A stretch of DNA of 64,000 nucleotides. Origin: Croceicoccus sp. Ery15. Lineage in GTDB: Bacteria > Pseudomonadota > Alphaproteobacteria > Sphingomonadales > Sphingomonadaceae. Positions 9,152-18,727 of the stretch are shown here, one piece after another. The DNA lies in assembly GCF_020985305.1 (NCBI RefSeq), contig NZ_CP087588.1, positions 1,662,501 to 1,726,500 of the forward strand, read 5' to 3'. Position 1 is the stretch's first letter. Every line of letters starts with the position of its first letter. Made by a program: the position numbers and the translations under genes. The notes under the pieces are model-generated. The model searched no databases, was not told where the DNA came from, and saw nothing but the letters and a program-made list of their open reading frames with translations.

Positions 9152-10329
9152 AGCCGTTCGAGCGCGACGGCGGTCGCTTCGCCGCCGCCGATGCAAATCG
9201 CCGCGATCCCGCGCTTGAGGTCGCGCGTTTCCAGCGCGCCCAGCAGCGTCGTCATGATACGCGCGCCCGAAGCGCCGATCGGATGGCCCAGCGCACAGGC
9301 CCCGCCATTCACGTTCAGCTTTTCGCGGTCGATGCCCAGTTCCTTTTCCGCGATCAACGCGACCACGGCGAAGGCCTCGTTCACTTCGAACAGATCGACA
9401 TCGTCCATGGTCCAGCCGATGCGATCCATCAGATTGCGCGTGGCATAAACAGGGGCGCTGGTGAACTTGCCGGGTTCGTGTGCGAAAGCGGCATGGCCGA
9501 CCACTTTGGCGACCGGCTTCATGCCCAGCTTTTCCGCCGTGCTGGCGCGGCACATCACAAGCGCGGCCGCACCGTCCGAAATCGACGAGCTGTTGGCCGC
9601 CGTAACCGTGCCGTCGGGCACGAAAGCGGGGCGCAAGGTCGGGATCTTTTCGACATTGGCCTTGCCCGGCTGCTCGTCCTGCGCAACCGTTTCCACACCC
9701 TTGCGGGTCTTCACCTCGACCGGGGTAATCTCGCGGTCGAACGCGCCGGTTTCCTGCGCCTTTTTGGCGAGCGTCAGCGAACGAATCGCATATTCGTCCT
9801 GGGCCTCGCGCGTGAACTGATATTCCTGCGCCGCGCGGTCGGCGAACACACCCATCAGCGTGCCTTGCTCATAGGCGTCCTCCAGCCCGTCGAGGAACAT
9901 CGAATCCTTGACGACATCATGACCCAAACGCGCACCGCCACGATGCTTTGGCAGCAGATAGGGCGCGCCCGTCATGCTCTCCATCCCGCCCGCGACGACC
10001 ACATCGGCGCTGCCCCCCGCAATCGCGTCATAGGCCATCATGGCTGCCTGCATGCCCGAACCGCACATCTTGTTGACCGTGGTAGAGGGCACATGCTGTC
10101 CCAGCCCCGCGTGGATCGCCGCCTGACGCGCGGGCGCCTGTCCCAGACCTGCCGGAAGCACGCAGCCCATGATCACCTGATCAACATCGCTGCCCTTGAT
10201 CCCCGCCCGCTCGATCGCGGCCCTGACTGCCGTCGCGCCAAGGTCGGTGGATTTCACATCGGCAAACGCACCCTGCAAACCGCCCATCGGCGTGCGGGCA
10301 TAGGATGCAATCACGATCGGATCGGTCAT
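9148..10329 (-). CDS. acetyl-CoA acetyltransferase (thiolase)
   Basis: 393-residue thiolase that condenses or cleaves acyl-CoA (two acetyl-CoA to acetoacetyl-CoA, or the last step of beta-oxidation). The catalytic set is complete: nucleophile Cys89 in VNKMCGSG, His349 in GHPIGASG and Cys379 in ICIGGGEA. The protein is complete and cytosolic, of the AtoB/PhaA type. It is divergent from a TetR regulator across an 81-bp gap, so it may be that regulator's target. It is the only intact thiolase in this stretch; a second one in the beta-oxidation operon is a remnant. Confidence 0.93.
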   Translation of the reverse strand: MTDPIVIASYARTPMGGLQGAFADVKSTDLGATAVRAAIERAGIKGSDVDQVIMGCVLPAGLGQAPARQAAIHAGLGQHVPSTTVNKMCGSGMQAAMMAYDAIAGGSADVVVAGGMESMTGAPYLLPKHRGGARLGHDVVKDSMFLDGLEDAYEQGTLMGVFADRAAQEYQFTREAQDEYAIRSLTLAKKAQETGAFDREITPVEVKTRKGVETVAQDEQPGKANVEKIPTLRPAFVPDGTVTAANSSSISDGAAALVMCRASTAEKLGMKPVAKVVGHAAFAHEPGKFTSAPVYATRNLMDRIGWTMDDVDLFEVNEAFAVVALIAEKELGIDREKLNVNGGACALGHPIGASGARIMTTLLGALETRDLKRGIAAICIGGGEATAVALERL

Positions 10330-10410
10330 GGCATTTTCCTTTTGATTACTCTTGAGAATATAACTTACGTATTGGTATATCTTGTGACGAAGTGATTTTC
10401 AGGAGGACGC
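10330..10410. promoter_or_regulatory. divergent promoter/operator region between thiolase and TetR genes
   Basis: 81 bp, distinctly AT-richer than the flanks, between two divergent starts. It holds the TetR gene's AGGAGG site (10401-10406) and an AT-rich imperfect dyad around TTACTCTTGAGAATA near 10346-10360. A TetR operator here is an inference from gene arrangement. Confidence 0.45.
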
Positions 10411-11031
10411 TTGGCCCAGAACCCCTCGCCTTTCAGGAATGCCGAACAGCGCAGCCGCGACCGGCAGGCCAAGAAACTGGCGCTGATGGAAGCGGCGGTG
10501 CGTATGTTCAACACGCGCGGCTTTCACGCGACCTCGCTTGATGATGTGGCCGGATCGCTGGGCGTGACCAAGCCGACCGTCTATCATTATCTTGGAAACA
10601 AGGAGAGCGTGCTGGTCGAATGCCTGCGCTTCGGGCTGAAACAATTGCTGGACGCGGCAACCGCCGCCCGCGCCGAAAAGGGCATTGCGGCGGACCGGCT
10701 GCGCAGTTTTCTGATCGTCTATGCGCAAGTGAATATGAGCGATTTCGGACGCTGCGTCATCCGCACGCCGGACGAGGCGTTGAGCGGGGAAAGCCGCGAG
10801 GTTCTGCGCGGACTGAAGCGCCAGATCCACAATGAAATGTGCAGCCTGATCGCGGAAGGGACCGCCGATGGCTCGATCGCCTGCGATGATCCCAATTTGC
10901 TCGCCTTTACCATTGCCGGAGCGCTGAACTGGCCCGCCCGCTGGTATGAGGAAGGCCATGGCCATTCGCCTGAGGACACCGCGCGCCGACTGGTCGACAA
11001 TCTCGCCGCGGGCTTCCTGCCTCGCCCCTAA
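10411..11031 (+). CDS. TetR/AcrR family transcriptional regulator
   Basis: 206-residue regulator with an N-terminal TetR helix-turn-helix (about 24-70: LMEAAVRMFNTRGFHATSLDDVAGSLGVTKPTVYHY) and a ligand-binding C-terminal domain. The start is TTG, supported by a perfect AGGAGG five bases upstream. It is divergent from the thiolase and close to acyl-CoA oxidation genes, so control of fatty-acid or CoA-ester metabolism is plausible. The effector is unknown. Confidence 0.88.
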   Translation: MAQNPSPFRNAEQRSRDRQAKKLALMEAAVRMFNTRGFHATSLDDVAGSLGVTKPTVYHYLGNKESVLVECLRFGLKQLLDAATAARAEKGIAADRLRSFLIVYAQVNMSDFGRCVIRTPDEALSGESREVLRGLKRQIHNEMCSLIAEGTADGSIACDDPNLLAFTIAGALNWPARWYEEGHGHSPEDTARRLVDNLAAGFLPRP

Positions 11032-11059
11032 GGGCCCAAATGGCGCGCGGGGTTTCACC

Positions 11060-11989
11060 TCACAACTTGCTCGTAAGCTCGGGCACGGCCTTGTAGAGAT
11101 CGGCGACGAGGCCGATGTCTGCGACCTGGAAGATGGGGGCATCCTCGTCCTTGTTGATGGCGATGATGGTCTTGGAGTCCTTCATGCCGGCAAGGTGCTG
11201 GATGGCGCCGCTGATGCCGATGGCGATATAGACTTCGGGTGCGACGATCTTGCCCGTCTGGCCGACCTGATAGTCGTTGGGGACATAGCCTGCATCCACG
11301 GCGGCACGCGATGCGCCCACGCCTGCGCCGAGCTTGTCGGCAAGCGGCATGATCGTCGCCTCGAAGGTCTCGGCGTCCTTCAGCGCGCGGCCGCCCGATA
11401 CGATGATCTTCGCGCTGGTCAGTTCGGGGCGTTCGCTCTTGGCGAGTTCGGCACTGACAAAGCTCGACTTGCCGGTGTCGCCAGTGGAGGCAACGGCTTC
11501 GATCGCAGCGCTGCCGCCGGTGGCTTCCGCCTTGTCGAAGGCGGTGCCGCGTACGGTGATGACCAGCTTGGGATCGCTCGATTCAACCGTGGCGATGGCA
11601 TTGCCTGCATAGATCGGGCGGGTGAAGCTCTTGTCGCTCTCGACCGACAGGATATCGCTGATCTGCATCACGTCGAGCAGCGCTGCCACGCGCGGGGCGA
11701 TATTCTTGCCGGTGGTGGTGGCAGGAAACAGCACCGCGTCATGATCGGACATGAGATTGACGATCAGCGGCGCGACATTCTCGGCCAGCTGGTGTTCGTA
11801 TGCCGCGTCATCCGCGACATGGACCTTGCCCACGCCCGCGATCTTCGCGGTGGCATCGGCCACAGTGCCGCAGCCCGCACCCGCGATCAGCAGGTGCACC
11901 TCGCCCAGCTTCGCAGCAGCGGTTACCGTGGCAAGCGTCGCATCGCCCAGATTTGCATTGTCGTGATCGACATAAACAAGCGTCTTCAT
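11060..11989 (-). CDS. etfA: electron transfer flavoprotein alpha subunit
   Basis: 309-residue FixB/EtfA protein. The C-terminal FAD-binding segment is clear: [32 protein letters not shown], then [10 protein letters not shown] and [10 protein letters not shown]. With EtfB it accepts electrons from acyl-CoA dehydrogenases and passes them to ETF:ubiquinone oxidoreductase. Its start overlaps the etfB stop by one base (TGATG). It is the last gene of the acd - SDR - (thiolase remnant) - etfB - etfA cluster. Confidence 0.96.
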   Translation of the reverse strand: MKTLVYVDHDNANLGDATLATVTAAAKLGEVHLLIAGAGCGTVADATAKIAGVGKVHVADDAAYEHQLAENVAPLIVNLMSDHDAVLFPATTTGKNIAPRVAALLDVMQISDILSVESDKSFTRPIYAGNAIATVESSDPKLVITVRGTAFDKAEATGGSAAIEAVASTGDTGKSSFVSAELAKSERPELTSAKIIVSGGRALKDAETFEATIMPLADKLGAGVGASRAAVDAGYVPNDYQVGQTGKIVAPEVYIAIGISGAIQHLAGMKDSKTIIAINKDEDAPIFQVADIGLVADLYKAVPELTSKL

Positions 11990-12741
11990 CAGGCGACTCC
12001 CATGCTCTTGAGTTTGGCGACCAGCTCGTCGACATCGGCGACCTTCACGCCAGCCTGACGCACCGGCGGTTCGGACACGTTCAGCGTCTTCAGGCGCGGC
12101 GCGATATCGACGCCGTAATCGGCCGGAGTCTTGGTCTCCAAGGGCTTCTTCTTCGCCTTCATGATGTTGGGCAGGCTCGCATAGCGCGGCTCGTTCAAAC
12201 GCAAATCGGTCGTGACGATCGCGGGAAGGCCCAGCTTCACCGTCTCCAGCCCGCCATCGACTTCGCGCGTCACGTTCACGCTATCGCCGTCGATCTCGAC
12301 CTTGCTCGCGAACGTGCCTTGCGGCAGGTCCATCAGCGCGGCCAGCATCTGGCCGGTCTGGTTGCTGTCGTCGTCGATCGCCTGCTTGCCCAGAATGATG
12401 ATGCCCGGCTCGATCTCGGCGGCCACAGCCTTCAGGATCTTGGCCACCGCCAGCGGTTCGACCTCTTGATCGGTCTCGACCAGCACCGCGCTGTCCGCAC
12501 CCATCGCCAGCGCCGTGCGCAGCGTCTCCTGTGCCTTGGCAGGGCCGATGCTGACCGCGATGATCTCTTCGACCTTGCCCGCTTCCTTCAGACGGATCGC
12601 TTCTTCCACCGCGATCTCGTCAAACGGGTTCATGCTCATCTTCACATTCGCAAGATCAACACCCGAACCGTCCGCCTTCACACGCGGCTTCACATTGTAA
12701 TCAATCACCCGCTTCACGGGCACAAGGGCTTTCATGGGCAT
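11989..12741 (-). CDS. etfB: electron transfer flavoprotein beta subunit
   Basis: 250-residue FixA/EtfB protein beginning [19 protein letters not shown]. It has AMP/FAD-binding features such as [20 protein letters not shown] and the ETF-beta signature [38 protein letters not shown], shown here only as a landmark near 160-195. It forms a heterodimer with EtfA. Two in-frame ATGs (12741 and 12735) share one purine-rich ribosome-binding site, so the start may be two codons shorter. The operon context ties it to the acyl-CoA dehydrogenase upstream. Confidence 0.94.
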   Translation of the reverse strand: MPMKALVPVKRVIDYNVKPRVKADGSGVDLANVKMSMNPFDEIAVEEAIRLKEAGKVEEIIAVSIGPAKAQETLRTALAMGADSAVLVETDQEVEPLAVAKILKAVAAEIEPGIIILGKQAIDDDSNQTGQMLAALMDLPQGTFASKVEIDGDSVNVTREVDGGLETVKLGLPAIVTTDLRLNEPRYASLPNIMKAKKKPLETKTPADYGVDIAPRLKTLNVSEPPVRQAGVKVADVDELVAKLKSMGVA

Positions 12742-12778
12742 GCCTTTCCTCTCTCAATCAGATACATCATTCACGCCA

Positions 12779-12997
12779 TCAAAGCGCTTCTAAAATCGTG
12801 ACATTCGCCTTGCCTGCGCTTTCGCACATGATCTGCATGCCGTATTTCCCGCCTCGCGAACGCAGGGCATGGATCAGCGTCGTCAACTCCGCGCCGGTGA
12901 ACCGGGCTGATCGCAGAAAGGCCGTAACGCTGCTGGAAACCATCGACTCGCGCGTCATGCTTTCCGCGCCCACATCCATTTTGCAGGACGCGATCAC
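12779..12997 (-). pseudogene. thiolase remnant with large internal deletion
   Basis: A GTG-started 72-codon frame overlaps the SDR stop (GTGA). Its N-terminal third resembles the thiolase ESMSR block (VGAESMTRESM). Its last ~45 residues match a thiolase C-terminus (TGAELTTLIHALRSRGGKYGMQIMCE...ANVTILE). The active-site cysteine loop and the GHP histidine are missing, as are some 250 residues in between. The simplest reading is an operon thiolase collapsed by internal deletion. Enzyme activity is not possible. Confidence 0.7.
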
Positions 12998-13755
12998 TTT
13001 GGGGCCATCCGGATCGCGCCGTCGAGGCGGATCGTCTCCCCGTTCAACATGGGATTGGCGATGATCGATTCCACCATTTGCGCATATTCAGCGGGCTTCC
13101 CCAGCCGGCTGGGGAAAGGAACCTGAGCGCCCAGCGAATCCTGCGCTTCCTGCGGAAGCGATTCGAGTAGCGGGGTCAGGAACAGACCCGGTGCAATAGT
13201 CATTACGCGGATCCCGTAGCGCGAAAATTCACGTGCAACGGGAAGCATCATGCCGACCACGCCCCCCTTGGACGCGCCATAAGCCGCCTGTCCGATCTGG
13301 CCTTCATAGGCGGCGACGCTGGCAGTGCTGATGATCACGCCGCGCTCCTCTCCCACCGGTTCGGCATCGTAAATGCGCGCGGCGAACTTCGACAGCACGT
13401 TGAAGCTGCCGATCAGGTTGATGTTCACGATTCTGGCGAAGTCGCCAAGTGCGATCGGGTTGCCTTCGCGGTCGAGCACCTTTTGCGGCGGACCGATGCC
13501 CGCGCAATTGACGAGGATGCGCGCCTTGCCGTTGACTGCCTCGGCTTCCTCGATCGCATTGGTCACGCCAGACTCGTCGGTCACGTCAACCTTGGCAAAG
13601 CGTCCACCGATTTTTGCGGCATGCGCCTCGCCCATTTCGGCGTTGAGGTCGAAAATCGTGACCTTTGCACCCAACTTCGCCAGATGCTCTGCCGTTGCGC
13701 CGCCCAACCCCGATGCGCCGCCAGTTACGATGGCGGCCAGCCCTTCCACTTTCAT
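12994..13755 (-). CDS. SDR-family 3-hydroxyacyl-CoA dehydrogenase (HSD10-like)
   Basis: 253-residue short-chain dehydrogenase. The nucleotide-binding motif GGASGLGG is at 12-19, NCAG at 83-86, and the catalytic Ser146, Tyr159 and Lys163 are in place. Its sequence resembles 3-hydroxyacyl-CoA dehydrogenase type II (HSD17B10), which oxidises 3-hydroxyacyl-CoA with NAD. It lies between an acyl-CoA dehydrogenase and a thiolase remnant, which supports a role in beta-oxidation or branched-chain acyl-CoA breakdown. Confidence 0.9.
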   Translation of the reverse strand: MKVEGLAAIVTGGASGLGGATAEHLAKLGAKVTIFDLNAEMGEAHAAKIGGRFAKVDVTDESGVTNAIEEAEAVNGKARILVNCAGIGPPQKVLDREGNPIALGDFARIVNINLIGSFNVLSKFAARIYDAEPVGEERGVIISTASVAAYEGQIGQAAYGASKGGVVGMMLPVAREFSRYGIRVMTIAPGLFLTPLLESLPQEAQDSLGAQVPFPSRLGKPAEYAQMVESIIANPMLNGETIRLDGAIRMAPK

Positions 13756-13807
13756 CGTCTCGATCCTTTTCTTAAAATATCGTTGTAATACCGTTTTAAG
13801 TGCGCAC

Positions 13808-14935
13808 CTAAAGCGCGCGCGCGATCACCATGCGCTGGATGTCTGACGTGCCTTCGTAAATCTGGCACACGCGCACATCGCGATAGATTTTGGCCACGCC
13901 ATATTCTTCCAGATAGCCATAGCCGCCCAATGTCTGGATCGCGCCAGACACCACAGCCTCGGCCGCTTCGGATGCCACCAGCTTGGCCATCGACGCTTCT
14001 TTCAAACAGGGTTCGCCCGCATCTTTCAGCGATGCGGCATGCAGCACCAGATGGCGCGCCGCTTCCAGCCTTGCCGCCAGATCGGCGAGGCGAAAACCCA
14101 CCGCCTGATGCTGGATGATGCGTTTGCCAAAGCTGCTGCGATCCTTGGCGTAATCGACCGCGATGTCGAGCGCGGCCTGCGCCATGCCGATGCATTGCGC
14201 GGCAATGCCGATGCGCCCGACCTCAAGGTTGGAAAGCGCAAGGCCATAGCCCGCCCCTTCCACGCCCAGCCGCAATTCTTCGGGCACGAACAAATCGTCG
14301 AAGCGGATCGCACAAGTATCCGACGCACCCTGCCCCAGCTTGTGCTCTACCTTGTCGACCGAATAGCCCTCGCTGTCCGTCGGCACGAGTAATCCGGTGA
14401 TGCCTTTCTTGCCCGCGTCGGGATCCGTCACCGCATAAACGATGGCCAGCCCCGCGATCCGGCCCGAACTGATGAACTGCTTCGCGCCGTTCAGCATATA
14501 GCCGCCGTCCACCCTGGTCGCGCGCGTCCGCATTGCTGCGGCGTCGGAACCCGCGTCGGTTTCGGTGAGCGCAAAAGCGCCGATCATGCGGCCCGCGATC
14601 AGATCGGGCAGGAACCGTTCCTGCTGAGCCGGTGTCGCATCCTTGATCAGGCTGGCAACGATCAGGCTGTTCTGGATCGAGAGGATGGTCGAAAGCGCAC
14701 CATCGGCCGCCGCGATTTCGATCAGCGAAAGGGCATAGGATATGAAATCCGCTTCGGCCCCGCCGAATTTTTCTGGCGCGGTCATGCCCATCAGGCCCAG
14801 CCCGGCCAGTTCCTCGAACAATTCGGATGGATAGCCGCCGTCGCCCTCGAACGCGAAGCTGCGCGGTCGGATCTGCTCTTGCGCAAAACTGCGCACGGCA
14901 TCGCGGATGGCACTTTGCGTCTCGCTGAGAATCAT
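13808..14935 (-). CDS. acyl-CoA dehydrogenase
   Basis: 375-residue FAD-dependent acyl-CoA dehydrogenase. Signature blocks are GAFALTETDAGSDAAAMRTRA (residues about 117-137), KQFISSGRIAG, and QIYEGTSDIQR near the end, in which Glu361 is the likely catalytic base. It should oxidise a short- or medium-chain acyl-CoA to the enoyl-CoA and reduce ETF. It is the first gene of the minus-strand operon. Chain-length preference cannot be deduced. Confidence 0.94.
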   Translation of the reverse strand: MILSETQSAIRDAVRSFAQEQIRPRSFAFEGDGGYPSELFEELAGLGLMGMTAPEKFGGAEADFISYALSLIEIAAADGALSTILSIQNSLIVASLIKDATPAQQERFLPDLIAGRMIGAFALTETDAGSDAAAMRTRATRVDGGYMLNGAKQFISSGRIAGLAIVYAVTDPDAGKKGITGLLVPTDSEGYSVDKVEHKLGQGASDTCAIRFDDLFVPEELRLGVEGAGYGLALSNLEVGRIGIAAQCIGMAQAALDIAVDYAKDRSSFGKRIIQHQAVGFRLADLAARLEAARHLVLHAASLKDAGEPCLKEASMAKLVASEAAEAVVSGAIQTLGGYGYLEEYGVAKIYRDVRVCQIYEGTSDIQRMVIARAL

Positions 14936-15247
14936 GCCTCAATCCCGTATTGTTTACTCAATAGTAGATAATAGTCTCGTCAGTAGATTGTCAATCGCAC
15001 CGGCAGATCGGTTTGGCCTCGCAAAATCTCAGCGCCCCGTAAGGCGAGGTAGACGCTTTGTGCATAGCATATTGGGCACGTTGTTCAGCACATGCAGGGT
15101 CAGGCTCATCGCACTCAGCGCATCGGACCGGTTTAACGTCAGCACCAGCAGGCGTAGGTCCCGTTATCCTGAACGGCGATCTGAAGAAGTCCACTGGACT
15201 GCCGGGATAGCGATTATCGTCTCGGTGGGACGGCAAACCAGGCGATG
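14936..15247. promoter_or_regulatory. upstream region of the acyl-CoA dehydrogenase operon
   Basis: About 310 bp without a credible gene. The first 60 bp are AT-rich and include TTTACTCAATAGTAGATAATA near 14951-14971, an imperfect dyad (TACT..AGTA) that could hold a promoter or repressor site. The rest shows no recognisable feature; it grades into the decayed CoA-lyase sequence. Confidence 0.4.
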
Positions 15248-16018
15248 ATGAAGCCTGCGACCATCTTCCGCGCACACATGAATTGCGGGACCGGCATCAA
15301 TGCCGCCAAATAGCCGGTGGGCGAATTCCTGCAATCGAAAGAAACCGGTCACGAACAGCTGTGGGTGCGGATCAATCCGGTCGACGATCTGGCCGTCGTG
15401 ATGCCCGGCAGCTTCATGTTGCCGAAATCGCGCGACCGACACGATATGGAATTGCTCGATCATTAATTGACCGCTGTGGAAGCAGCGAATGGCATCGAAC
15501 AGGGATCGACCAAGGTGATCGCCCTGGTGACCGAGGCTGCCGAAGCCATCTTCACCATCTTCGAATGTGCGGGCGCGGCGCGGCTGATCGGCATGACATG
15601 GTGCGCGGAAGATTTGGCCGATGCGCCGGGCGCCATCAACAACCGTGACGCCAGCGGCGATTACGATTATATCTACAAGCTGGCCCGCAGCCTGCGCCTG
15701 ATCGGAGCGGCGACGGGCAATGTGCTGCCGATCGAGACGATCCACGGCGATTTCCGCGACCTCGACGGGATTCGCGCCCGTGCCGAAAAAGTGCGCGCCG
15801 AAGGCTATCGCGGCATGCTGGCGATCCATCCTGCGCAGGCAAATGTGATTAACGAAGCGTTCACGCCAAGCGAAGACGAAATTGCCGACGCGCAGGAAAT
15901 CGTCGATATTTTCGCCGCCAATCCGGGTGCGTGTGCAATCGAGTACAAGGGCGGGATGCTCGACCGGCCCTATCTGGCCCTCGCCGAAACCGTGCTGCGA
16001 CTGGCGGGCAGGCTGTGA
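15248..16018 (+). pseudogene. CoA ester lyase (CitE/HpcH-HpaI family) pseudogene
   Basis: From 15467 the frame encodes a recognisable C-terminal two-thirds of a CitE-like lyase: IGMTWCAEDLADAPGA, then EGYRGMLAIHPAQANVINEAF. Homologous sequence continues upstream in the same frame (LWVRINPVDDLAVVMPGSFMLPKS, landmark only) but is broken by TAG at 15311-15313 and TAA at 15464-15466. The TAA replaces the tyrosine of the family motif LDHYLTA. The N-terminal barrel start is also shortened by deletion. Such enzymes cleave malyl- or citramalyl-CoA-type esters. The gene is clearly inactivated. Confidence 0.8.
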
Positions 16019-16497
16019 GCCAAGGCGAGACTGGCATAATCGATCCCGCCAGCCTCGATGTGGCGCAAAATATCCGCCCCCGCGCCTATATCGTGTGGGA
16101 CAAACCGGCGGCGAGTTGACCACTCTGGTCAAGGAGCTGCCGGATCGAACAGCCCTACCGCTACGACCGGCTGACCCTGTCGAGTATGGGTGCGATCGGC
16201 TGCGATACCGCCATGGCACAGGTCAGACCTGTAAATGTGGGTGGCAACCATAGCTGCGGGCTGATTTCCGATCTTGCCCGCAACGCCACAGACGAGGCCC
16301 GCGTCGTCATTGCCGCAGCCAGCGACCGGGCCCCTTTCACGTTGGCGAGAGCATCTCCGTCGCCAAGGTCGATGTGGTCATCGTCCTAACGCGCCTACCA
16401 TTCCAAGTACCGCGCGCATCGATTTCCGACACCAACCGGCTAATCGCGTGCCATGTCGCCGCTTTCACGGCCCCCTTCGTCCAACTCCTGCAGTAGC
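16015..16497 (+). pseudogene. acetyl-CoA hydrolase/transferase pseudogene
   Basis: A GTG start overlaps the CitE-like stop. Fragments in successive frames resemble the acetyl-CoA hydrolase/transferase family: NIRPRAYIVWDKPA (frame ends at TGA after AAS), then ELTTLVKELPD in the next frame. These are followed by NHSCGLISDLARNATDEARVVIA, with the later GESISVAKVDVVI and DTNRLIACHVAAF after another frame change, ending at TAG 16495-16497. At least three frame shifts plus deletions are needed, so this is a remnant. Family assignment rests on pattern memory, not alignment. Confidence 0.6.
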
Positions 16498-16672
16498 GAA
16501 ATGACGTTGCACTTGGCCGCATCGAACTGACCGCTGATGTCGGCCAGGCCGATCCAATCGGCACCGAAGCATCGACACTCTGAAATACGGATCGCGTGCA
16601 TGACCAGTCGGAACGGACTGTCCGTTCATCAAAATACTACTAGCTGCTGCAGATCCGTTGGCACCGCGCGAC
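16498..16672. other. non-coding decay zone
   Basis: 175 bp between the hydrolase remnant and the convergent phosphatase-like gene. No continuous reading frame or RNA structure is evident. It is probably further eroded coding sequence from the same CoA-metabolism operon. Confidence 0.4.
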
Positions 16673-18124
16673 TTAGCGGATGGAAAACCCCTCACTATTC
16701 ATATATTCGGGCGTGGTCAGGCCGAAATTCGCAAGGATTGCAGGCGCGATTGCAGTGGTATTGACCAGTGGCCGCCCGTCATTGTGAACGCGATCCAAAG
16801 TAGGGTCGAAAATAATCAGGCTGCCCTCGGGGATATGGTGCGCCGTGCAGGCAACATTGTCTTCGTGTTCGAACCATCCGATCCCGACATCTTCGAACGA
16901 TACCGGCGTATCGCCCAGCATTCCATTTGTCGGCCCGTCGTAATGGTCGAAATAAATATAAAGCTGAATACTGGAATCGTCCTTGCGATCGTAACTCAGC
17001 GGGGGCGTTTCCGTCACGGTTTCGGCGAGGCGGTTATTGCCGAACACCAGGCTGTTCATCCGGTCGCACATGCCATTGATCTTATCCTTGGAAACCATGA
17101 CCGACCGGCATGGGACCATGGTAAACCGTTCTTCGAAGTCCTCTTCTTCGACCCCCATGGCCGACATGAATTTCGTCAGATCCGTGATCGTATAAAACCC
17201 GTCGGTATGCGAACTCGACACCGCAGCCTGACCGATCGATGACGCGAACACCAGAACATATTCGGGATGCTTTTTGGTAAAATCGACAAGGCGTTCGACG
17301 ATTGTTTCAAGCACGCTCATCGCGTGGCGGATCTCGTCCCCATAAATCTCCTGCCACTGTTCCTCGACGATTGATCCGTTCGGATCGTCCGGGAAGGCCG
17401 CCGCCCAATATCTGTGCATATTCGCCGCAACGTGATTGGTGTAAAAAGTGGCGAAATCCGGGCGATTAGACTCAAGCTGATCGATAAAGACATCCAGCCC
17501 GAGCAGCGGCTGGATCGAACGCCGACGAATTTTCCTGAGAGGTTCGACACGCTCTTCGACCAGCTGCTGGGCCAGTTTCATCGCCGTCGATGTCTTGATA
17601 CCGATTTTCGGAGCCGATTTCAGAAAGCCGATGGTTTCCGACTTGGGAAAGCCGCGATCGACATTCCGCGCTGACCGGCGGGTCATCGCCAGATTGAAAT
17701 CCTGAAACGGTTCAAGAGCCTTTGGGTGGGCAAAGCTTTCGTGCGCGAAGAAATCCGGTACATAGAACGCAAAATCGTTGATGTTCGCTGGCGCAGTGCT
17801 GGAATGGAGCGAACCGAAGACACCGCACTTCACGCCGTTTCGGGAAAGAATATCCCAGATCGCCGGGTAATCGCTATTTGCTTTCTCAAGTGACTGGCCG
17901 AGGTGCAGGATATTATGCTTGGAATCGACGACGCCGCGGTGCAGCGTCGGCCAGCTTATCCATGGATCAAGCTCAATCTCGTCCGGACAATGGGTCAGAT
18001 ATTGGGCGGAGTTTTTCAGGAACCTGGCAAGGGGGCCGTTCGTCGATTGCGCATAATAATCGATTACCTTGAACGGAACTTCATTGGCCTCGAGCAAGAT
18101 AATCTTACGAGCATTCGCGTCCAT
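16673..18124 (-). CDS. alkaline-phosphatase-superfamily-like protein of unknown function
   Basis: 483-residue protein, visibly lower in GC than its neighbours. It opens with KIILLEANEVPFKVIDYYA and has DPWISWPTLHRGVVDSKHNI and, later, SSIGQAAVSSSHTDGFYTI and PEGSLIIFDP. This spacing suggests an alkaline-phosphatase / type I phosphodiesterase-like fold, but a clean metal-ligand set is not obvious. The ATG at 18124 is preceded by AAGGGGG; the frame is open 19 codons further. No signal peptide is seen, so it is probably cytosolic. It lies beside an insertion sequence and may be transferred DNA. The function is not assigned. Confidence 0.65.
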   Translation of the reverse strand: MDANARKIILLEANEVPFKVIDYYAQSTNGPLARFLKNSAQYLTHCPDEIELDPWISWPTLHRGVVDSKHNILHLGQSLEKANSDYPAIWDILSRNGVKCGVFGSLHSSTAPANINDFAFYVPDFFAHESFAHPKALEPFQDFNLAMTRRSARNVDRGFPKSETIGFLKSAPKIGIKTSTAMKLAQQLVEERVEPLRKIRRRSIQPLLGLDVFIDQLESNRPDFATFYTNHVAANMHRYWAAAFPDDPNGSIVEEQWQEIYGDEIRHAMSVLETIVERLVDFTKKHPEYVLVFASSIGQAAVSSSHTDGFYTITDLTKFMSAMGVEEEDFEERFTMVPCRSVMVSKDKINGMCDRMNSLVFGNNRLAETVTETPPLSYDRKDDSSIQLYIYFDHYDGPTNGMLGDTPVSFEDVGIGWFEHEDNVACTAHHIPEGSLIIFDPTLDRVHNDGRPLVNTTAIAPAILANFGLTTPEYMNSEGFSIR

Positions 18125-18256
18125 CGCCGCCCCCTTGTCAATTGGCCTCCCGAATTGTGCAAATGCCCTCCTTGAATACATCCTGGGCGTGATGCGGTAC
18201 GATCGCTTCGGAAAGCCGATTTGTCCTCCGACAAAGGCTATCCCGTGTATTTGTTT

Positions 18257-18727
18257 TTAGGTTTCGTGGACAAAGGGTATCCAGAGTTTGACTGAGGCGA
18301 GCGCGACGAAGCCGAGATAGGATTCCTTGGTTTTGTCGTAGCGGGTCGCAACGCGTCGCCAGTTCTTGAGTTTATTGAACAGTCGCTCGATCAGGTTGCG
18401 CCACTTGTATTTCGCGCGATCATGCGCGGCGGGATTACGCCGGCCCGCCTTGGCCGGGATCACCGCCTCGACGCCCGCCGCCTCAATCTCTTCGCGGATC
18501 GCATCGGCATCGTATCCCCGATCAGCCAGGAAGGCCTCGATCCGGTCAGTTATCATGCGGAACAGCGGTGCGAAGCCCTGCACATCGTGCGCTTGCCCCG
18601 GTGTCAGCACGAAGCCGAGGGGCAAGCCTCTGGCATCGCACCTTGCGTGGAGCTTGGTGGTGAAGCCGCCGCGCGATCGGCCAAGCGCCTCGGTTTGCTG
18701 AGTCCCCTTTTTATGCCGACGGCACAA
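18257..18727 (-). CDS. IS5-family transposase, second frame (orfB)
   Basis: Carries the C-terminal part of a DDE transposase: GRSRGGFTTKLHARCDARG, the second catalytic Asp in LADRGYDAD, and the catalytic Glu in NLIERLFNKLKNWRRVATRYDK. The stand-alone frame has an early Met but no good ribosome-binding site; it is expected to be made as a fusion with orfA by -1 slippage. The TAA stop (18257-18259) includes the base pair of TA that flanks the element, so the host target sequence supplies part of the stop. Confidence 0.85.
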   Translation of the reverse strand: MCRRHKKGTQQTEALGRSRGGFTTKLHARCDARGLPLGFVLTPGQAHDVQGFAPLFRMITDRIEAFLADRGYDADAIREEIEAAGVEAVIPAKAGRRNPAAHDRAKYKWRNLIERLFNKLKNWRRVATRYDKTKESYLGFVALASVKLWIPFVHET

